DNA of 41,495 nt from Deltaproteobacteria bacterium (GCA_947484175.1 CANKOI010000033.1:1-41495), one strand, 5' to 3'. Counted from the stretch's first letter, positions 6,530-15,507 are shown. Translations and numbers: made by a program. The notes: generated by a model not told the origin, from the letters alone.

Positions 6530-7909
6530 GTGGACCGACTGAACCGCCAGCTCACCCTCCTCTCCGTCGTTCTCCTCGCCATCGTGGCGTTCCTCGTCCT
6601 CGACTGGGAGCGCTCAGGCGAATCGGCCCAGCTCGACGACGATGCGCCTCCCAGCCGGGACCTGTTTGACTACGAAGCGGCCAGCATCGTTAAGGTCACG
6701 ATCCAGCAGCCGGGCGTGAAGCTGCAGTTTGAGCGGCGCGAAGGGGCCTGGCAGATGGTGGCACCGGTCTCCACCATCGCCCAAACCTCGAGCGTGGCTA
6801 CGATCATCGACCGATTTGAGGACCTCCGCATCGACGAGCGCGCGCTGGAGGGGAAGCCCGCCGACTACGGCCTCGGGGAGAGCGAACGAATCGAACTGCG
6901 CCTCGAACAGGTCGACGGCACCGCGTTCACCGTGTACCTCGGGGCCGACTCGCCCGTGGGCTACAAGACCTACGCTCTGGTGGCGGGCGACGACGGCGTG
7001 CACACGCTCAGCAGCCAGGTTCACGACCTCGTGGCCAAGGGCCCCGACGACTTCCGCGGGCGTGACCTGATGGCCTTCTCGCCTCCCGGCGCCGAGCGCG
7101 TGCGGATCGTGCAGGGCGACCGCGAGGTGGTGTACCGCCACGACGAGACCGGCTGGTGGGTGGGCGACACCGGACCGCGAGCGAGCGACAAGGCGCTCAG
7201 CGAATACCTTTCCAGCGTGAGCGGGATGAAGGTCCAAAGCTTCTTGGACGGAAAGACGCCGGCCGAGCTTGGCCTCGAGAACCCGGCGGCCACCGTGTCC
7301 GTGAAGGACGACTCCGGCACCCACACCCTCCGCATTGGCCCGCGCGACGAGAGCGGCGCCATCGCCGCGGTGGGCGACATCGCCGTGCGCGTGAGTGCCG
7401 CCGACCTCGACGTGCTGCTGCCACCCGAAACGTGGACCGGCACCCTGCTCGTGGAGGCCAAGAGCTGGAAGGTCGACGCGCTCACCATCGAACTGGCAGG
7501 GAAGAAGCTGTCGCTCACTCGGAAAGCGGGCGCGTGGAAGGATGCCGAGGACAAGGACGCGCCGAACGCAAGCGCGATCGTGGATGCGCTCCTTGAGCTG
7601 GCCGTGGACCGAGCGGGAGCGCCGACGATGGCGGGCGACGGGGGCCGAGTGGTGGTGGGCCTCGGCGCCGAAAACGTGACCGTGAAGATTGGGGATCCGG
7701 ATGCCACCGGAGGCCGCGTGGCGCGCGACGAGGCCGGCGGCCCCGCGTTCACCATCCCCGCCGCCAGCCTCCAAGTGCTGGACAACGCGCTTGCCGGCAA
7801 GATCCTCGCCCAGGAGCCAGAGGCGGACCCCGATCACATGGGCGGCGGCGAGATGCCGGCTGGCCTCGAAGAATTGCTCAAGGGCATGGGCGGGGCGCCG
7901 CCGCAGTGA
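6530..7909 (+). CDS. membrane-anchored DUF4340 protein
   Basis: A 459-residue protein with an N-terminal membrane anchor (TLLSVVLLAIVAFLVL, about residues 9-24) and a long periplasmic region of repeated beta-rich units. The signatures KVTIQQPGVKLQFERREGAW, MVAPVSTIAQTS and then YGLGESERIELRLEQ are typical of DUF4340. In other bacteria such proteins sit next to ABC transporter permeases of the gliding-motility type (GldA/F/G), but no transporter gene is here. The unit recurs around residue 260 (LGLENPAATVSVKDDSGTHTL) and again near 320. The C-terminus is Gly/Met/Pro-rich. The start is GTG 6530, next to AAGGCAAAG. Function is unknown; the domain call is good. Confidence 0.75.
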   Translation: MDRLNRQLTLLSVVLLAIVAFLVLDWERSGESAQLDDDAPPSRDLFDYEAASIVKVTIQQPGVKLQFERREGAWQMVAPVSTIAQTSSVATIIDRFEDLRIDERALEGKPADYGLGESERIELRLEQVDGTAFTVYLGADSPVGYKTYALVAGDDGVHTLSSQVHDLVAKGPDDFRGRDLMAFSPPGAERVRIVQGDREVVYRHDETGWWVGDTGPRASDKALSEYLSSVSGMKVQSFLDGKTPAELGLENPAATVSVKDDSGTHTLRIGPRDESGAIAAVGDIAVRVSAADLDVLLPPETWTGTLLVEAKSWKVDALTIELAGKKLSLTRKAGAWKDAEDKDAPNASAIVDALLELAVDRAGAPTMAGDGGRVVVGLGAENVTVKIGDPDATGGRVARDEAGGPAFTIPAASLQVLDNALAGKILAQEPEADPDHMGGGEMPAGLEELLKGMGGAPPQ

Positions 7910-7995
7910 CGGCAAAAACGCACTCGACGGTGACGGGACCGTGACACCGCTCGACGGCGCCTGAGGTACACACCCCGCCCAGCAGGATGCAGCAG

Positions 7996-10900
7996 ATGTC
8001 GTTCACGCCCATCGCGATCGTCGGAGCCGGCGCGATCATGCCCGCCGCGCTCGACTATCCCGGCTTCTGGAAGAACATCCTCGCGAAGAAGGACTGCGTC
8101 ACCGAAACGCCCCCCACCCACTGGCGGGTGGACGACTACTACGACGCCGACCCGAAGGCTCCGGACAAGACCTACGCCAAGCGGGGCGCCTTCCTCCCCG
8201 ACGTTCCGTTCGACGCAATGGGCTTCGGTGTTCCACCGAGCATCCTGCCCGCCACCGACACCTCGCAGCTCCTCGCGCTCATCGTCGCGAAGATGGTCCT
8301 CGACGACGTGGGCCGGAGCGGCGAAGACCTCTCTCGCACCAGCGTGATCCTCGGCGTCACCGGGGCCCAGGAGCTGCTCGGCAGCCTCGTGAGCCGACTA
8401 CAGCGGCCCGTGTGGGAGCGGAGCCTCCGCGAGCTCGGCTGGGACGAGGAGTCGGTGCAGGCCGCCTGCAAGCGCATGTCCGAGCACTACGTGGGCTGGC
8501 AGGAGTCGAGTTTTCCGGGGCTGCTCGGCAACGTAGTGGCCGGCCGCATCGCCAACCGCCTCGACGTGGGCATGACGAACTGCGTGACCGACTCGGCCTG
8601 CGCCAGCGCGCTGACCGCCATCCACATGGGCATCCTCGAGCTGCAGACCGGCCACAGCGACATGGTGATCACCGGCGGGGTGGACACCATGAACGACATC
8701 TTCATGTACATGTGTTTCAGCAAGACGCCCGCGCTCTCCCCGACGGGCGACTGCCGCCCGTTCGACGCGAGCGGCGACGGCACTCTCCTCGGCGAAGGCA
8801 TCGGCATGGTGGCGCTCAAGCGCCTCGCCGACGCCGAGCGCGATGGCGACAAGGTGTACGCAGTCATTCGTGGCCTTGGCTCATCGAGTGATGGGCGGGC
8901 GAAGTCGGTGTACGCACCGGTGAGCGAAGGTCAGGCCCGCGCGGTCACGCAGGCCTACGAACACGCGGGCTACGGCCCCGAGACCGTACAGCTCATGGAG
9001 GCCCACGGCACCGCCACGAAGGCGGGCGATGCCGCGGAACTGAAAGGGTTGCAACTGGTTTTCCCGACCACCGGCGGTACGCAGTACTGCGCGCTCGGGT
9101 CGGTGAAGTCGCAGATCGGGCACGCCAAGGCGGCCGCCGGCGTGGCCGGCCTGCTCAAGGTCCTGGGCGCGCTGCTGCACAAGACACTTCCGCCTACGAT
9201 CAAGGTCACGACGCCCTCCCCGTCGGTGGACTGGCCGAACTCTCCCTTCTACATCAGCACGGAAGCGCGCCCTTGGGTGCGCCCCGCCGGCTACCCCCGC
9301 CGGGCCGGAGTGTCCTCGTTCGGCTTCGGCGGCAGCAACTTCCACGTGGCGCTCGAAGAGTACACCGGTCCCGCCCGGCGCCCCGCGCGCATGGACTCTT
9401 GGGACACCGAACTCATCGTCTTCGGCGCCGACTCGACCGATGCGCTCGTGGCAAAACTGCAAGCGGCTCGGGGAGGCAGCGCTGAGGCGCTCGCCGTGGC
9501 CAGCCAGATGGATGAGTCGACGGCCGCTCCGGTGCGCGTGGCCCTCGTGGTGAGCGACGACCTCGACGCCAAGCTCCTTCGAGCCATCGAAGTCGTTCGC
9601 AGCGGCACGGAGAGCCTCCGCGGCGACGTGTACTTCAGCCCCACCAACACCGCAGGGCCCGTCGCCTTTCTCTTTCCGGGGCAGGGCAGCCAGGCCCTCC
9701 ACATGGGTGCGGACCTGCACCGATTCGAGGTGGTGGCCGACACGCTCGACGAAGCGGAGGCCGCCGTTCCCGGCCTCGCACGCGTGCTGTTCCCGATCCC
9801 TACGTTCACCGCCGACGACCGCAAGGAGCAGGAGGCGACGCTCACCCGCACGGAATGGGCGCAGCCGGCACTCGGCGCCGTCTCCGTGGCCATGGCACGC
9901 CTGCTGGGCGCGATGGGTGTGGAGCCCGTGATGGCGGGCGGGCACAGCTTCGGCGAGCTCACCGCTCTGCACCGAGCGGGGGTGATGGAATTCAGCACGC
10001 TCCTCCTCGCCGCGCGGAAGCGCGGCGAGCTGATGGCCGCGGCCGCCGCGGGTACCCCGGGTGCGATGGCCGCCGTCATGGGTCCCAGCGAGGCGGTAAC
10101 CGCGCACCTCGGCGAGGGTGTGGTGCTCGCGAACCTCAACGCTCCAGATCAAACCGTGATTGCCGGCGAAGCCGCGGCTGTCGAAGCGGCCATGTCTCGG
10201 CTCGACGCCGCCGGCCTTCGGTGTACACGCCTGCCCGTCGCCACCGCCTTCCACTCGCCGGTGGTGGCATCGGCGGGGGCCGAACTGAGCGTCTGGCTCG
10301 GTGAACGCAAGTTCGCGGCTACCCGCATCCCGGTCTACCGCAACACCACCGCAGCACCGCACAAGAAGGCGATCGCCGCGGCGCTTGGGGAGCACCTCCG
10401 CAGCCCCGTTCGGTGGGTGGAACAGATCGAGGCGATGTACGCCGGCGGGGCCCGCGTCTTTGTCGAAGTGGGACCCGGCAGTGTGCTCACCAGCTTGGTG
10501 GCGCGCATCCTCAAGGGGCGTCCGCATGTGGCGGTGGCGCTAGAGGCGAAGGGTCGCGCCGGGCTGGGAAGCCTGCAGGGCGCGCTCGGCCGGCTCGTGT
10601 CCGTGGGGGTGCCGGTGAACCTGAGTGCGCTCGCCGCCGGGCGTACGCCGGGCCCCAACCGCTTCGTGGCCAAGCCCGGCAGCGTGCTCATCAACGGCGC
10701 CAACTACGGCAAGCCCTACCCCCGCCCCGACAGCAAGCCCGTGCCGCCGAACCCGTCGGGGCGGCGCCCGGAGCACGTGGCTCCCGCTACCGTCGTCCCC
10801 ACCGTGGCCGCGCCGCCGCCTGCGGCGGCTCCTGCTGCGGTCGTCGCGCCGAAGCCCGCGCCCGCCGCACTTCCTCTCACCGCCGCAGCGCCCCCGCGCC

Positions 10901-12252
10901 CGGCCTTCGCACCCCCAACGCCCGCCCGCATCCCGGAGACTCGCGTGAACGACCGCAATCCCCCCGCCCACCCCGGAGTGGGCCCAGCCTGGATCACCGC
11001 CTTCCAAGAAAACCAGCGTCAGCTCGCCGAGTCGCACGAACGGTTCGCGCGGTCGATGGCCGACACGCACATGGCGTTCTTGCGGTCGCAGGAGGTGGCC
11101 ACGCAAGGGCTCGTGGCGATGGTGACCGGTCAGGCGATGCCGGCGGCGGTCTACGCAGCGCCGGCCCCGGCCTACGTCGCTGCGCCAGCGGCTCCCGCCT
11201 ACGTCGCGCCGCCCGCGGCCCCGGCCTACGTCGCTGCACCAGCGGCTCCCGCCTACGTCGCTGCGCCCGCGGCCCCGGCCTACGTCGCTGCGCCGTTCAC
11301 GCCGCTCGCGCCGATTGCGGCCCCTCGCGCGGCCGCCGCACCCGCGGCTTCCGGACGCGACCTCTCGGCCCTCCTGCTCGCCGTCGTGGGCGAGAAGACC
11401 GGCTACCCGGTGGAGATGCTCCGCCTCGACATGAACCTCGAGGCCGACCTCGGCATCGACTCCATCAAGCGCGTCGAGATCCTCTCGGCGCTCCGCGAGG
11501 TGGCTCCGGAGCTGCCCGAGCCCGACGCCGAAACCCTCGGAAAGCTCAACACGCTCGGGCAGATCGTGGAGGTGCTCGGTGGAAGCAGCGCCGCGCCCGT
11601 GCCGGCGGCAGCACCCCCCTCGCCCAGCCCATTCGCCCCCCCGAACGGGGCCGCCCCCCCGCGCGACCTGCCTGCGCTCCTGCTGGCCGTGGTGGGAGAG
11701 AAGACCGGCTACCCGGTGGAGATGCTCCGCCTCGACATGAACCTCGAAGCCGATCTCGGCATCGACTCCATCAAGCGGGTCGAGATCCTGTCGGCGCTCC
11801 GCGAGGTGGCGCCGGAGCTGCCCGAGCCCGACGCCGAAACTCTCGGAAAGCTCAACACGCTCGGGCAGATCGTGGAGGTGCTCGGAGGGAGCGCCGCGGG
11901 TGCTCCCGCGGCGCCGGCCGCTGCGGCGCCAGCGCCGACGAACGGCAACGGCCACACGAACGGCTACGGGAATGGACACGGCAACGGCAACACCGGTGCT
12001 CACCGCAACGCCAACGGCACGCTTGATCTCGCCGCCCTCCTGCTCTCCGTCGTGGGCGAGAAGACGGGCTACCCGGTGGAGATGCTCCGCCTCGACATGA
12101 ACCTCGAAGCCGACCTCGGCATCGACTCCATCAAGCGGGTCGAGATTCTCTCGGCGCTCCGCGAGGTGGCCCCGGAGCTGCCCGAGCCCGACGCCGAAAC
12201 TCTCGGAAAGCTGCACACCCTCGGGCAGATCGTGGAGGTTCTCCACCCTTAG
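7996..12252 (+). CDS. PfaA-like polyketide/PUFA synthase subunit: KS-AT-ACP-ACP-ACP
   Basis: A 1418-residue iterative synthase subunit. The ketosynthase (about 4-450) has its triad: Cys202 in DSACAS, His337 in EAHGTA and His376 in KSQIGHAKA. The acyltransferase (about 554-850) has FLFPGQGSQ and active Ser651 in GGHSFGEL. After an Ala-Pro linker come three tandem acyl carrier domains (about 1120-1195, 1225-1297, 1344-1418), each with the phosphopantetheine serine in GIDSIKR. KS-AT-tandem ACP is the front half of PfaA from polyunsaturated fatty acid synthases. The KR-DH half is a separate gene downstream. I prefer ATG 7996 (AGGA eight bases upstream) over ATG 7987. The upstream 86 bases contain a small ACGGT/ACCGT hairpin. 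Product unknown; a secondary lipid is likely. Confidence 0.92.
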   Translation: MSFTPIAIVGAGAIMPAALDYPGFWKNILAKKDCVTETPPTHWRVDDYYDADPKAPDKTYAKRGAFLPDVPFDAMGFGVPPSILPATDTSQLLALIVAKMVLDDVGRSGEDLSRTSVILGVTGAQELLGSLVSRLQRPVWERSLRELGWDEESVQAACKRMSEHYVGWQESSFPGLLGNVVAGRIANRLDVGMTNCVTDSACASALTAIHMGILELQTGHSDMVITGGVDTMNDIFMYMCFSKTPALSPTGDCRPFDASGDGTLLGEGIGMVALKRLADAERDGDKVYAVIRGLGSSSDGRAKSVYAPVSEGQARAVTQAYEHAGYGPETVQLMEAHGTATKAGDAAELKGLQLVFPTTGGTQYCALGSVKSQIGHAKAAAGVAGLLKVLGALLHKTLPPTIKVTTPSPSVDWPNSPFYISTEARPWVRPAGYPRRAGVSSFGFGGSNFHVALEEYTGPARRPARMDSWDTELIVFGADSTDALVAKLQAARGGSAEALAVASQMDESTAAPVRVALVVSDDLDAKLLRAIEVVRSGTESLRGDVYFSPTNTAGPVAFLFPGQGSQALHMGADLHRFEVVADTLDEAEAAVPGLARVLFPIPTFTADDRKEQEATLTRTEWAQPALGAVSVAMARLLGAMGVEPVMAGGHSFGELTALHRAGVMEFSTLLLAARKRGELMAAAAAGTPGAMAAVMGPSEAVTAHLGEGVVLANLNAPDQTVIAGEAAAVEAAMSRLDAAGLRCTRLPVATAFHSPVVASAGAELSVWLGERKFAATRIPVYRNTTAAPHKKAIAAALGEHLRSPVRWVEQIEAMYAGGARVFVEVGPGSVLTSLVARILKGRPHVAVALEAKGRAGLGSLQGALGRLVSVGVPVNLSALAAGRTPGPNRFVAKPGSVLINGANYGKPYPRPDSKPVPPNPSGRRPEHVAPATVVPTVAAPPPAAAPAAVVAPKPAPAALPLTAAAPPRPAFAPPTPARIPETRVNDRNPPAHPGVGPAWITAFQENQRQLAESHERFARSMADTHMAFLRSQEVATQGLVAMVTGQAMPAAVYAAPAPAYVAAPAAPAYVAPPAAPAYVAAPAAPAYVAAPAAPAYVAAPFTPLAPIAAPRAAAAPAASGRDLSALLLAVVGEKTGYPVEMLRLDMNLEADLGIDSIKRVEILSALREVAPELPEPDAETLGKLNTLGQIVEVLGGSSAAPVPAAAPPSPSPFAPPNGAAPPRDLPALLLAVVGEKTGYPVEMLRLDMNLEADLGIDSIKRVEILSALREVAPELPEPDAETLGKLNTLGQIVEVLGGSAAGAPAAPAAAAPAPTNGNGHTNGYGNGHGNGNTGAHRNANGTLDLAALLLSVVGEKTGYPVEMLRLDMNLEADLGIDSIKRVEILSALREVAPELPEPDAETLGKLHTLGQIVEVLHP
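11155..11290 (+). repeat. Ala-Pro linker repeat (APAYVA units) in the synthase
   Basis: About five imperfect copies of a 24-30 base unit encode APAYVA-type blocks (AYVAAPAAP) between the docking region and the first ACP. Low-complexity Ala/Pro linkers are usual between tandem ACPs of PUFA synthases and let the carrier domains swing. The repeat is prone to copy-number change. Confidence 0.75.
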
Positions 12253-12253
12253 C

Positions 12254-12276
12254 CGCCCCCCCGACGAGGGGGGGCG
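12254..12276 (+). other. perfect C7/G7 hairpin between the two synthase genes
   Basis: CGCCCCCCC-GACGA-GGGGGGGCG forms a 9-base-pair stem with a five-base loop, starting two bases after the TAG of the ACP gene and ending five bases before the GTG of the KR-DH gene. There is no T-tract after it, so it is not a standard intrinsic terminator. It could tune translation of the second gene, stall polymerase, or mark an old recombination or slippage point. Confidence 0.6.
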
Positions 12277-12281
12277 AAGCC

Positions 12282-14474
12282 GTGCGGACCCGCGCGCTGG
12301 AACCGGCGCTCGGCCCGGAGCTCGCTCGGATGGATGTGGCGCTCGTGCCCTGCGCGGAGAGCAGCGCCCGCTCCCTCCCGCCCGTGGCCGTACTCGGCCC
12401 GCTCGCCGAGCGCGACTCCCTCGCTGCGGCCTTGCGCGCCCGCGGTCTGGACGCAATCTCGGTGGAGAGCGCCGTCCCCGACCGCGGCGTCGTTTTCACG
12501 GCGCCGTGCGGCGACGACAACACCGTGCGGGAAGCGTTTCAGGCCGCCCGCATCGGCCGGCTCGACGCCTCCGGAGCGTTCGTCGTGGTCACCCGCTTCG
12601 GTGGTGACTTCGGCCTCGGTGGCCTCGGCGACCCGGTGCTGGCCGGACTGTTCGGCCTCACCAAGACCATCGCCCTCGAACACCCCGAGGCCATGGTGCG
12701 CGCCGTGGACACGGCGGTCGACACGCCCCTCGACGCCCTCGTCGTGGAGTTGGGCCGCACCGGCCCGGTTGAGGTGAGTCTCAGCATGGCCGGCCGCCGC
12801 ACGTTGGTGCCCGTGATGCTGCCGACACCCCATTCGCCTCCGGCCATCGGCCCTGCCGATGTGATCGTGGTGTCGGGCGGCGCCCGCGGAGTGACCGCAG
12901 CCTGCGTGATTGAGCTTGCTTCCCGAACTCAGGCCCGCTTCGTGCTGTTGGGACGGTCGCGGATCGACACGCCCGAACCCGAAGCCGCCCGCGCCGCTGG
13001 CGATGAACCCGCACTCATGCGCGCTCTGGCGCCCGCGGCAGCCAACCCCGCAGCGTTGCGGAAGACCGTCGGCAGCATCCTCGCCGCACGGGAGGCTCAG
13101 GCCACCCTCAAGGCCGTAGAAGCGAGCGGGGGGCGGGCGCAGTACCTGCCGGTGGACGTGGCCGACCCCGCCGCGGTGGCCGCCGCGTTGGAGGGCGTTC
13201 GGGCCGAGTGGGGGCCCATCACTGGGCTGGTGCACGGCGCAGGCGTGATCGCCGATCGGCGCGTGAAGGAGAAGACCGACGCCCAGTGGGACCTCGTGTG
13301 GAACACGAAGATCGGCGGCGTGCGAGCGCTCCTCGGCGCGACCGCGGGCGATCCGCTCCGCACCCTCTGTTTCTTCGCCTCGGTAGCAGCACGCACCGGC
13401 AACGTCGGACAGGCGGACTACGCAGCCGCGAACGAAGTGCTCAACCGCCTCGCGGCCACCGAGGCGAGACGGCGACCAGAGGCCGTGGTGAAGTCGATCG
13501 GGTGGGGGCCGTGGGAAGGCGGCATGGTCACCCCGCAGCTTGCGCGGGCCTTCCATGCGCGCGGCATCGCGCTGATTCCCTTGCTCGCGGGGGCACGCGC
13601 ATTCGTGGACGAGCTGGCCGCCCCCGGCGCCACGGAAGTGGTCATCGGCGGCCTGCTCGCGGGCGATCGCACCGCGCCCAGCCTGCGCCGAGTGTCCGCG
13701 CGTGACTACCCCTTCGTGCGCGACCACAGCGTCGGCGGCGCACCCGTGGTGCCGGTTGTGCTGGCTCTGGAATGGTTCGCGCAGCGGGCGCGTGAGCTGC
13801 GCCCCGACGCCTTCGTGCACACGGTGGAGCGGGTGAACGTGCTGAGCGGCATCGTGCTCAAAGACTACGACGGCAGCGGCGACGTGTTGGCGATCCACAC
13901 CGTCGAGGAGCTATCGGACGGCTTCGCCTTCGAACTGCGCTCCGCAGCCGGCCGGACCCACTACCGAGCCATCGTGCGCCTCGGAGACGCCCCCCCCTCG
14001 GTGCCGCCGCATGCGGGCCTCGGCCCGCTGGGCGCCTACCCCCACGACGCCGAAGCCATCTACGCGAAGCTGCTGTTCCACGGTCCCGACTTCCAGGTGA
14101 TCCGTCGGGTGGTGGGGGTGAGCGGCGAGGCAGCCGAAGCCGAGCTGCGTGGGGTCGTGGCGGGGTGGACCCAAGGCAGTTGGGTGACCGACATCGCCTC
14201 GGGGGATGGCGGGCTACAGCTCGCTGTACTCTGGTCGCGCCAGCAGTTCGGAGGCGCCTCGCTCCCCACGGGAGTGGGTGTGTACCGCCCGTACGGTCGC
14301 CCTGCGCCGGGGCCCGTTCGCGGCGTGTTGCGCGGCCGGCATGCCGACGCGAAGCGTACCGTCAGCGACGTTCTGCTGATCGATGGCACCGGCCGCGTTT
14401 ACGCCGCCTTCGAAGGGGTGGAGTTGCATCGCCTGCCGCAGGGCGAGTACCCCGGGAAGCCCGGCGAGGCCTAA
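12282..14474 (+). CDS. PfaA-like ketoreductase-dehydratase subunit (KR-DH)
   Basis: A 730-residue protein equivalent to the back half of PfaA. An N-terminal structural region (1-190) precedes the NADPH-binding ketoreductase with VSGGARGVTA near residue 196 and the catalytic stretch SVAARTGNVGQADYAAAN near 370-385 (Ser and Tyr present). A hotdog dehydratase follows, with the motif DHSVGGAPVVP near 480 holding the catalytic His, FHGPDF near 600, and a downstream DGGLQL supplying the likely Asp. It would reduce and dehydrate beta-keto intermediates carried by the ACPs of the upstream protein. The start is GTG 12282, 29 bases after the previous stop and behind a C7/G7 hairpin. The frame differs from the upstream gene, so simple stop read-through would not fuse them. 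Confidence 0.88.
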   Translation: MRTRALEPALGPELARMDVALVPCAESSARSLPPVAVLGPLAERDSLAAALRARGLDAISVESAVPDRGVVFTAPCGDDNTVREAFQAARIGRLDASGAFVVVTRFGGDFGLGGLGDPVLAGLFGLTKTIALEHPEAMVRAVDTAVDTPLDALVVELGRTGPVEVSLSMAGRRTLVPVMLPTPHSPPAIGPADVIVVSGGARGVTAACVIELASRTQARFVLLGRSRIDTPEPEAARAAGDEPALMRALAPAAANPAALRKTVGSILAAREAQATLKAVEASGGRAQYLPVDVADPAAVAAALEGVRAEWGPITGLVHGAGVIADRRVKEKTDAQWDLVWNTKIGGVRALLGATAGDPLRTLCFFASVAARTGNVGQADYAAANEVLNRLAATEARRRPEAVVKSIGWGPWEGGMVTPQLARAFHARGIALIPLLAGARAFVDELAAPGATEVVIGGLLAGDRTAPSLRRVSARDYPFVRDHSVGGAPVVPVVLALEWFAQRARELRPDAFVHTVERVNVLSGIVLKDYDGSGDVLAIHTVEELSDGFAFELRSAAGRTHYRAIVRLGDAPPSVPPHAGLGPLGAYPHDAEAIYAKLLFHGPDFQVIRRVVGVSGEAAEAELRGVVAGWTQGSWVTDIASGDGGLQLAVLWSRQQFGGASLPTGVGVYRPYGRPAPGPVRGVLRGRHADAKRTVSDVLLIDGTGRVYAAFEGVELHRLPQGEYPGKPGEA

Positions 14475-14483
14475 GGCGGCGCA

Positions 14484-14533
14484 GCGATCCGGTCGGGGCC
14501 GGCCCGAACAGTTGCCGGGCAGACCCGGATCGC
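14484..14533 (+). terminator. long-range stem-loop after the synthase genes
   Basis: GCGATCCGG (14484-14492) pairs perfectly with CCGGATCGC (14525-14533), extends as GCGATCCGGTC/GACCCGGATCGC with one bulged C, and encloses a second hairpin, GCCCG/CGGGC. It lies ten bases past the stop of the KR-DH gene and before the nuclease gene. With no T-run it would act as a 3'-end structure or factor-dependent terminator rather than a classical one. Confidence 0.45.
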
Positions 14534-14586
14534 CCCCTCCCGCTCCCGACCCCTTGCCATCTACGGGTTCGCGTTTACCTGAACGC

Positions 14587-15480
14587 ATGTTCTCCCTTCC
14601 CGAACCCCTCGGCATCGACCCTCGTGTGGACCTCGTATTCGCTTGGCTCTTCGGCGATCCCGACCACGAAGCGTTCCTCCTCGACTTCCTGAACGCCGTT
14701 CTGGCGGGCGATGGGCCAACCATCACCCGCGCCACGGTGAAGAACCCGATTCACCCCGGATCCTTCGAGGGCGACCGTGAGATGCGCGTGGACATCGAAG
14801 TTGTCGATGAGGTGGGCTGCACCTACCAGATCGAGATGCAGCGCCAGGCCCGAAGGGGACTGGAGCAGAGGATGCTCTACGGGTGGGCGCGGCTCTACGC
14901 CGGACAGCCCCGGGAAGAGCCTTCTTACCGGCGGCTACGGCCCGTCGTCGCAATCTGGGTCTGCGATGAGGATGCTTTCCCCGACGCGGCCGGCGCCCAT
15001 CTGCGCTTCAGGGTGCGAGAGGTCGCCGAGGAACTCCCCCTGCACAGCGACTTTCGCATCGAAGTGCTGCAGCTGGCCCGGGTGAGCGCCACCGGCACGG
15101 GGCTCCCAGACGTCAACCTAGGCCGCTGGGCCCGGTTCCTGAACGAGGTCGCGGGCTGGCGGGCGCTGCCGGAAGAAGTGTATACTCCAACCTTGGAGAA
15201 CGCGATGCGCGCCATGAACACGTTTCGTACGGACAGCGAGCTCAACGCGATCTACCAGGCGCGCCACAATTTCCAGATGGAATTCAGCGCGGAGATCAAA
15301 GAGATAGCCGAACTGAAGAACGTGCGTGCGGCGCTCGAAGAGTCGAGGGGCGCGCTCGAAGAGTCGAGGGGCGCGCTCGAAGAGTCTCGATTGGCTACCG
15401 AGGCAGAGCGCGCCGCCAAGGAGGCCGCGCTCGCCGAGTTGGCGCAGTTGCGGGGCGAGTTGGCGCAAACTAGGGGCTAA
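14587..15480 (+). CDS. Rpn-family PD-(D/E)XK nuclease / transposase-like protein
   Basis: A 297-residue protein of the Rpn (recombination-promoting nuclease) family. The N-terminus DPRVDLVFAWLFGDPDHEAF-LLDFLNAVL is the family signature. The nuclease core shows Asp69 in RVDIEV and E83-M-Q85 in YQIEMQ, the family's variant of the D-ExK site. These enzymes cleave DNA and can stimulate RecA-independent recombination; many are linked to transposition or phage defence. The last 60 residues form a charged coiled coil holding a tandem ALEESRG repeat. ATG 14587 follows the GCGTTTACCTGAACGC leader; the open frame to 14383 overlaps the previous gene and is ignored. It is a lone gene with no insertion-sequence ends visible, so probably a resident accessory gene. 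Confidence 0.85.
   Translation: MFSLPEPLGIDPRVDLVFAWLFGDPDHEAFLLDFLNAVLAGDGPTITRATVKNPIHPGSFEGDREMRVDIEVVDEVGCTYQIEMQRQARRGLEQRMLYGWARLYAGQPREEPSYRRLRPVVAIWVCDEDAFPDAAGAHLRFRVREVAEELPLHSDFRIEVLQLARVSATGTGLPDVNLGRWARFLNEVAGWRALPEEVYTPTLENAMRAMNTFRTDSELNAIYQARHNFQMEFSAEIKEIAELKNVRAALEESRGALEESRGALEESRLATEAERAAKEAALAELAQLRGELAQTRG
15331..15387 (+). repeat. 21-base tandem repeat encoding ALEESRG
   Basis: Two perfect 21-base units (15331-15351 and 15352-15372) and a partial third encode three ALEESRG/ALEESRL heptads in the coiled-coil tail of the Rpn nuclease. Heptad-sized units keep the frame and coil register whenever the copy number changes. Confidence 0.85.
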
Positions 15481-15507
15481 CGGTTGCTTGGCCCGGCCCC
15501 CCGCTCG

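Noticed and set aside
11155-11290. repeat array considered as a CRISPR
   Set aside because: Units are contiguous, in frame and encode an Ala-Pro linker; there are no unique spacers.
12243-12300. stop-codon read-through fusing the ACP and KR-DH proteins
   Set aside because: The two frames differ, so read-through of TAG alone would not continue into the ketoreductase.
10540-12456. 638-codon minus-strand frame opposite the ACP domains
   Set aside because: It is a shadow of the ACP repeats; the + strand carries active-site motifs in the expected order.
12249-13898. 549-codon minus-strand frame opposite the ketoreductase
   Set aside because: It is His/Gly/Arg-rich, has no motifs, and the + strand encodes KR and DH signatures.
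14587-15480. Rpn gene considered as part of an insertion sequence
   Set aside because: No terminal inverted repeats matching an element and no target-site duplication were found around it; the inverted repeat at 14484-14533 lies on one side only.
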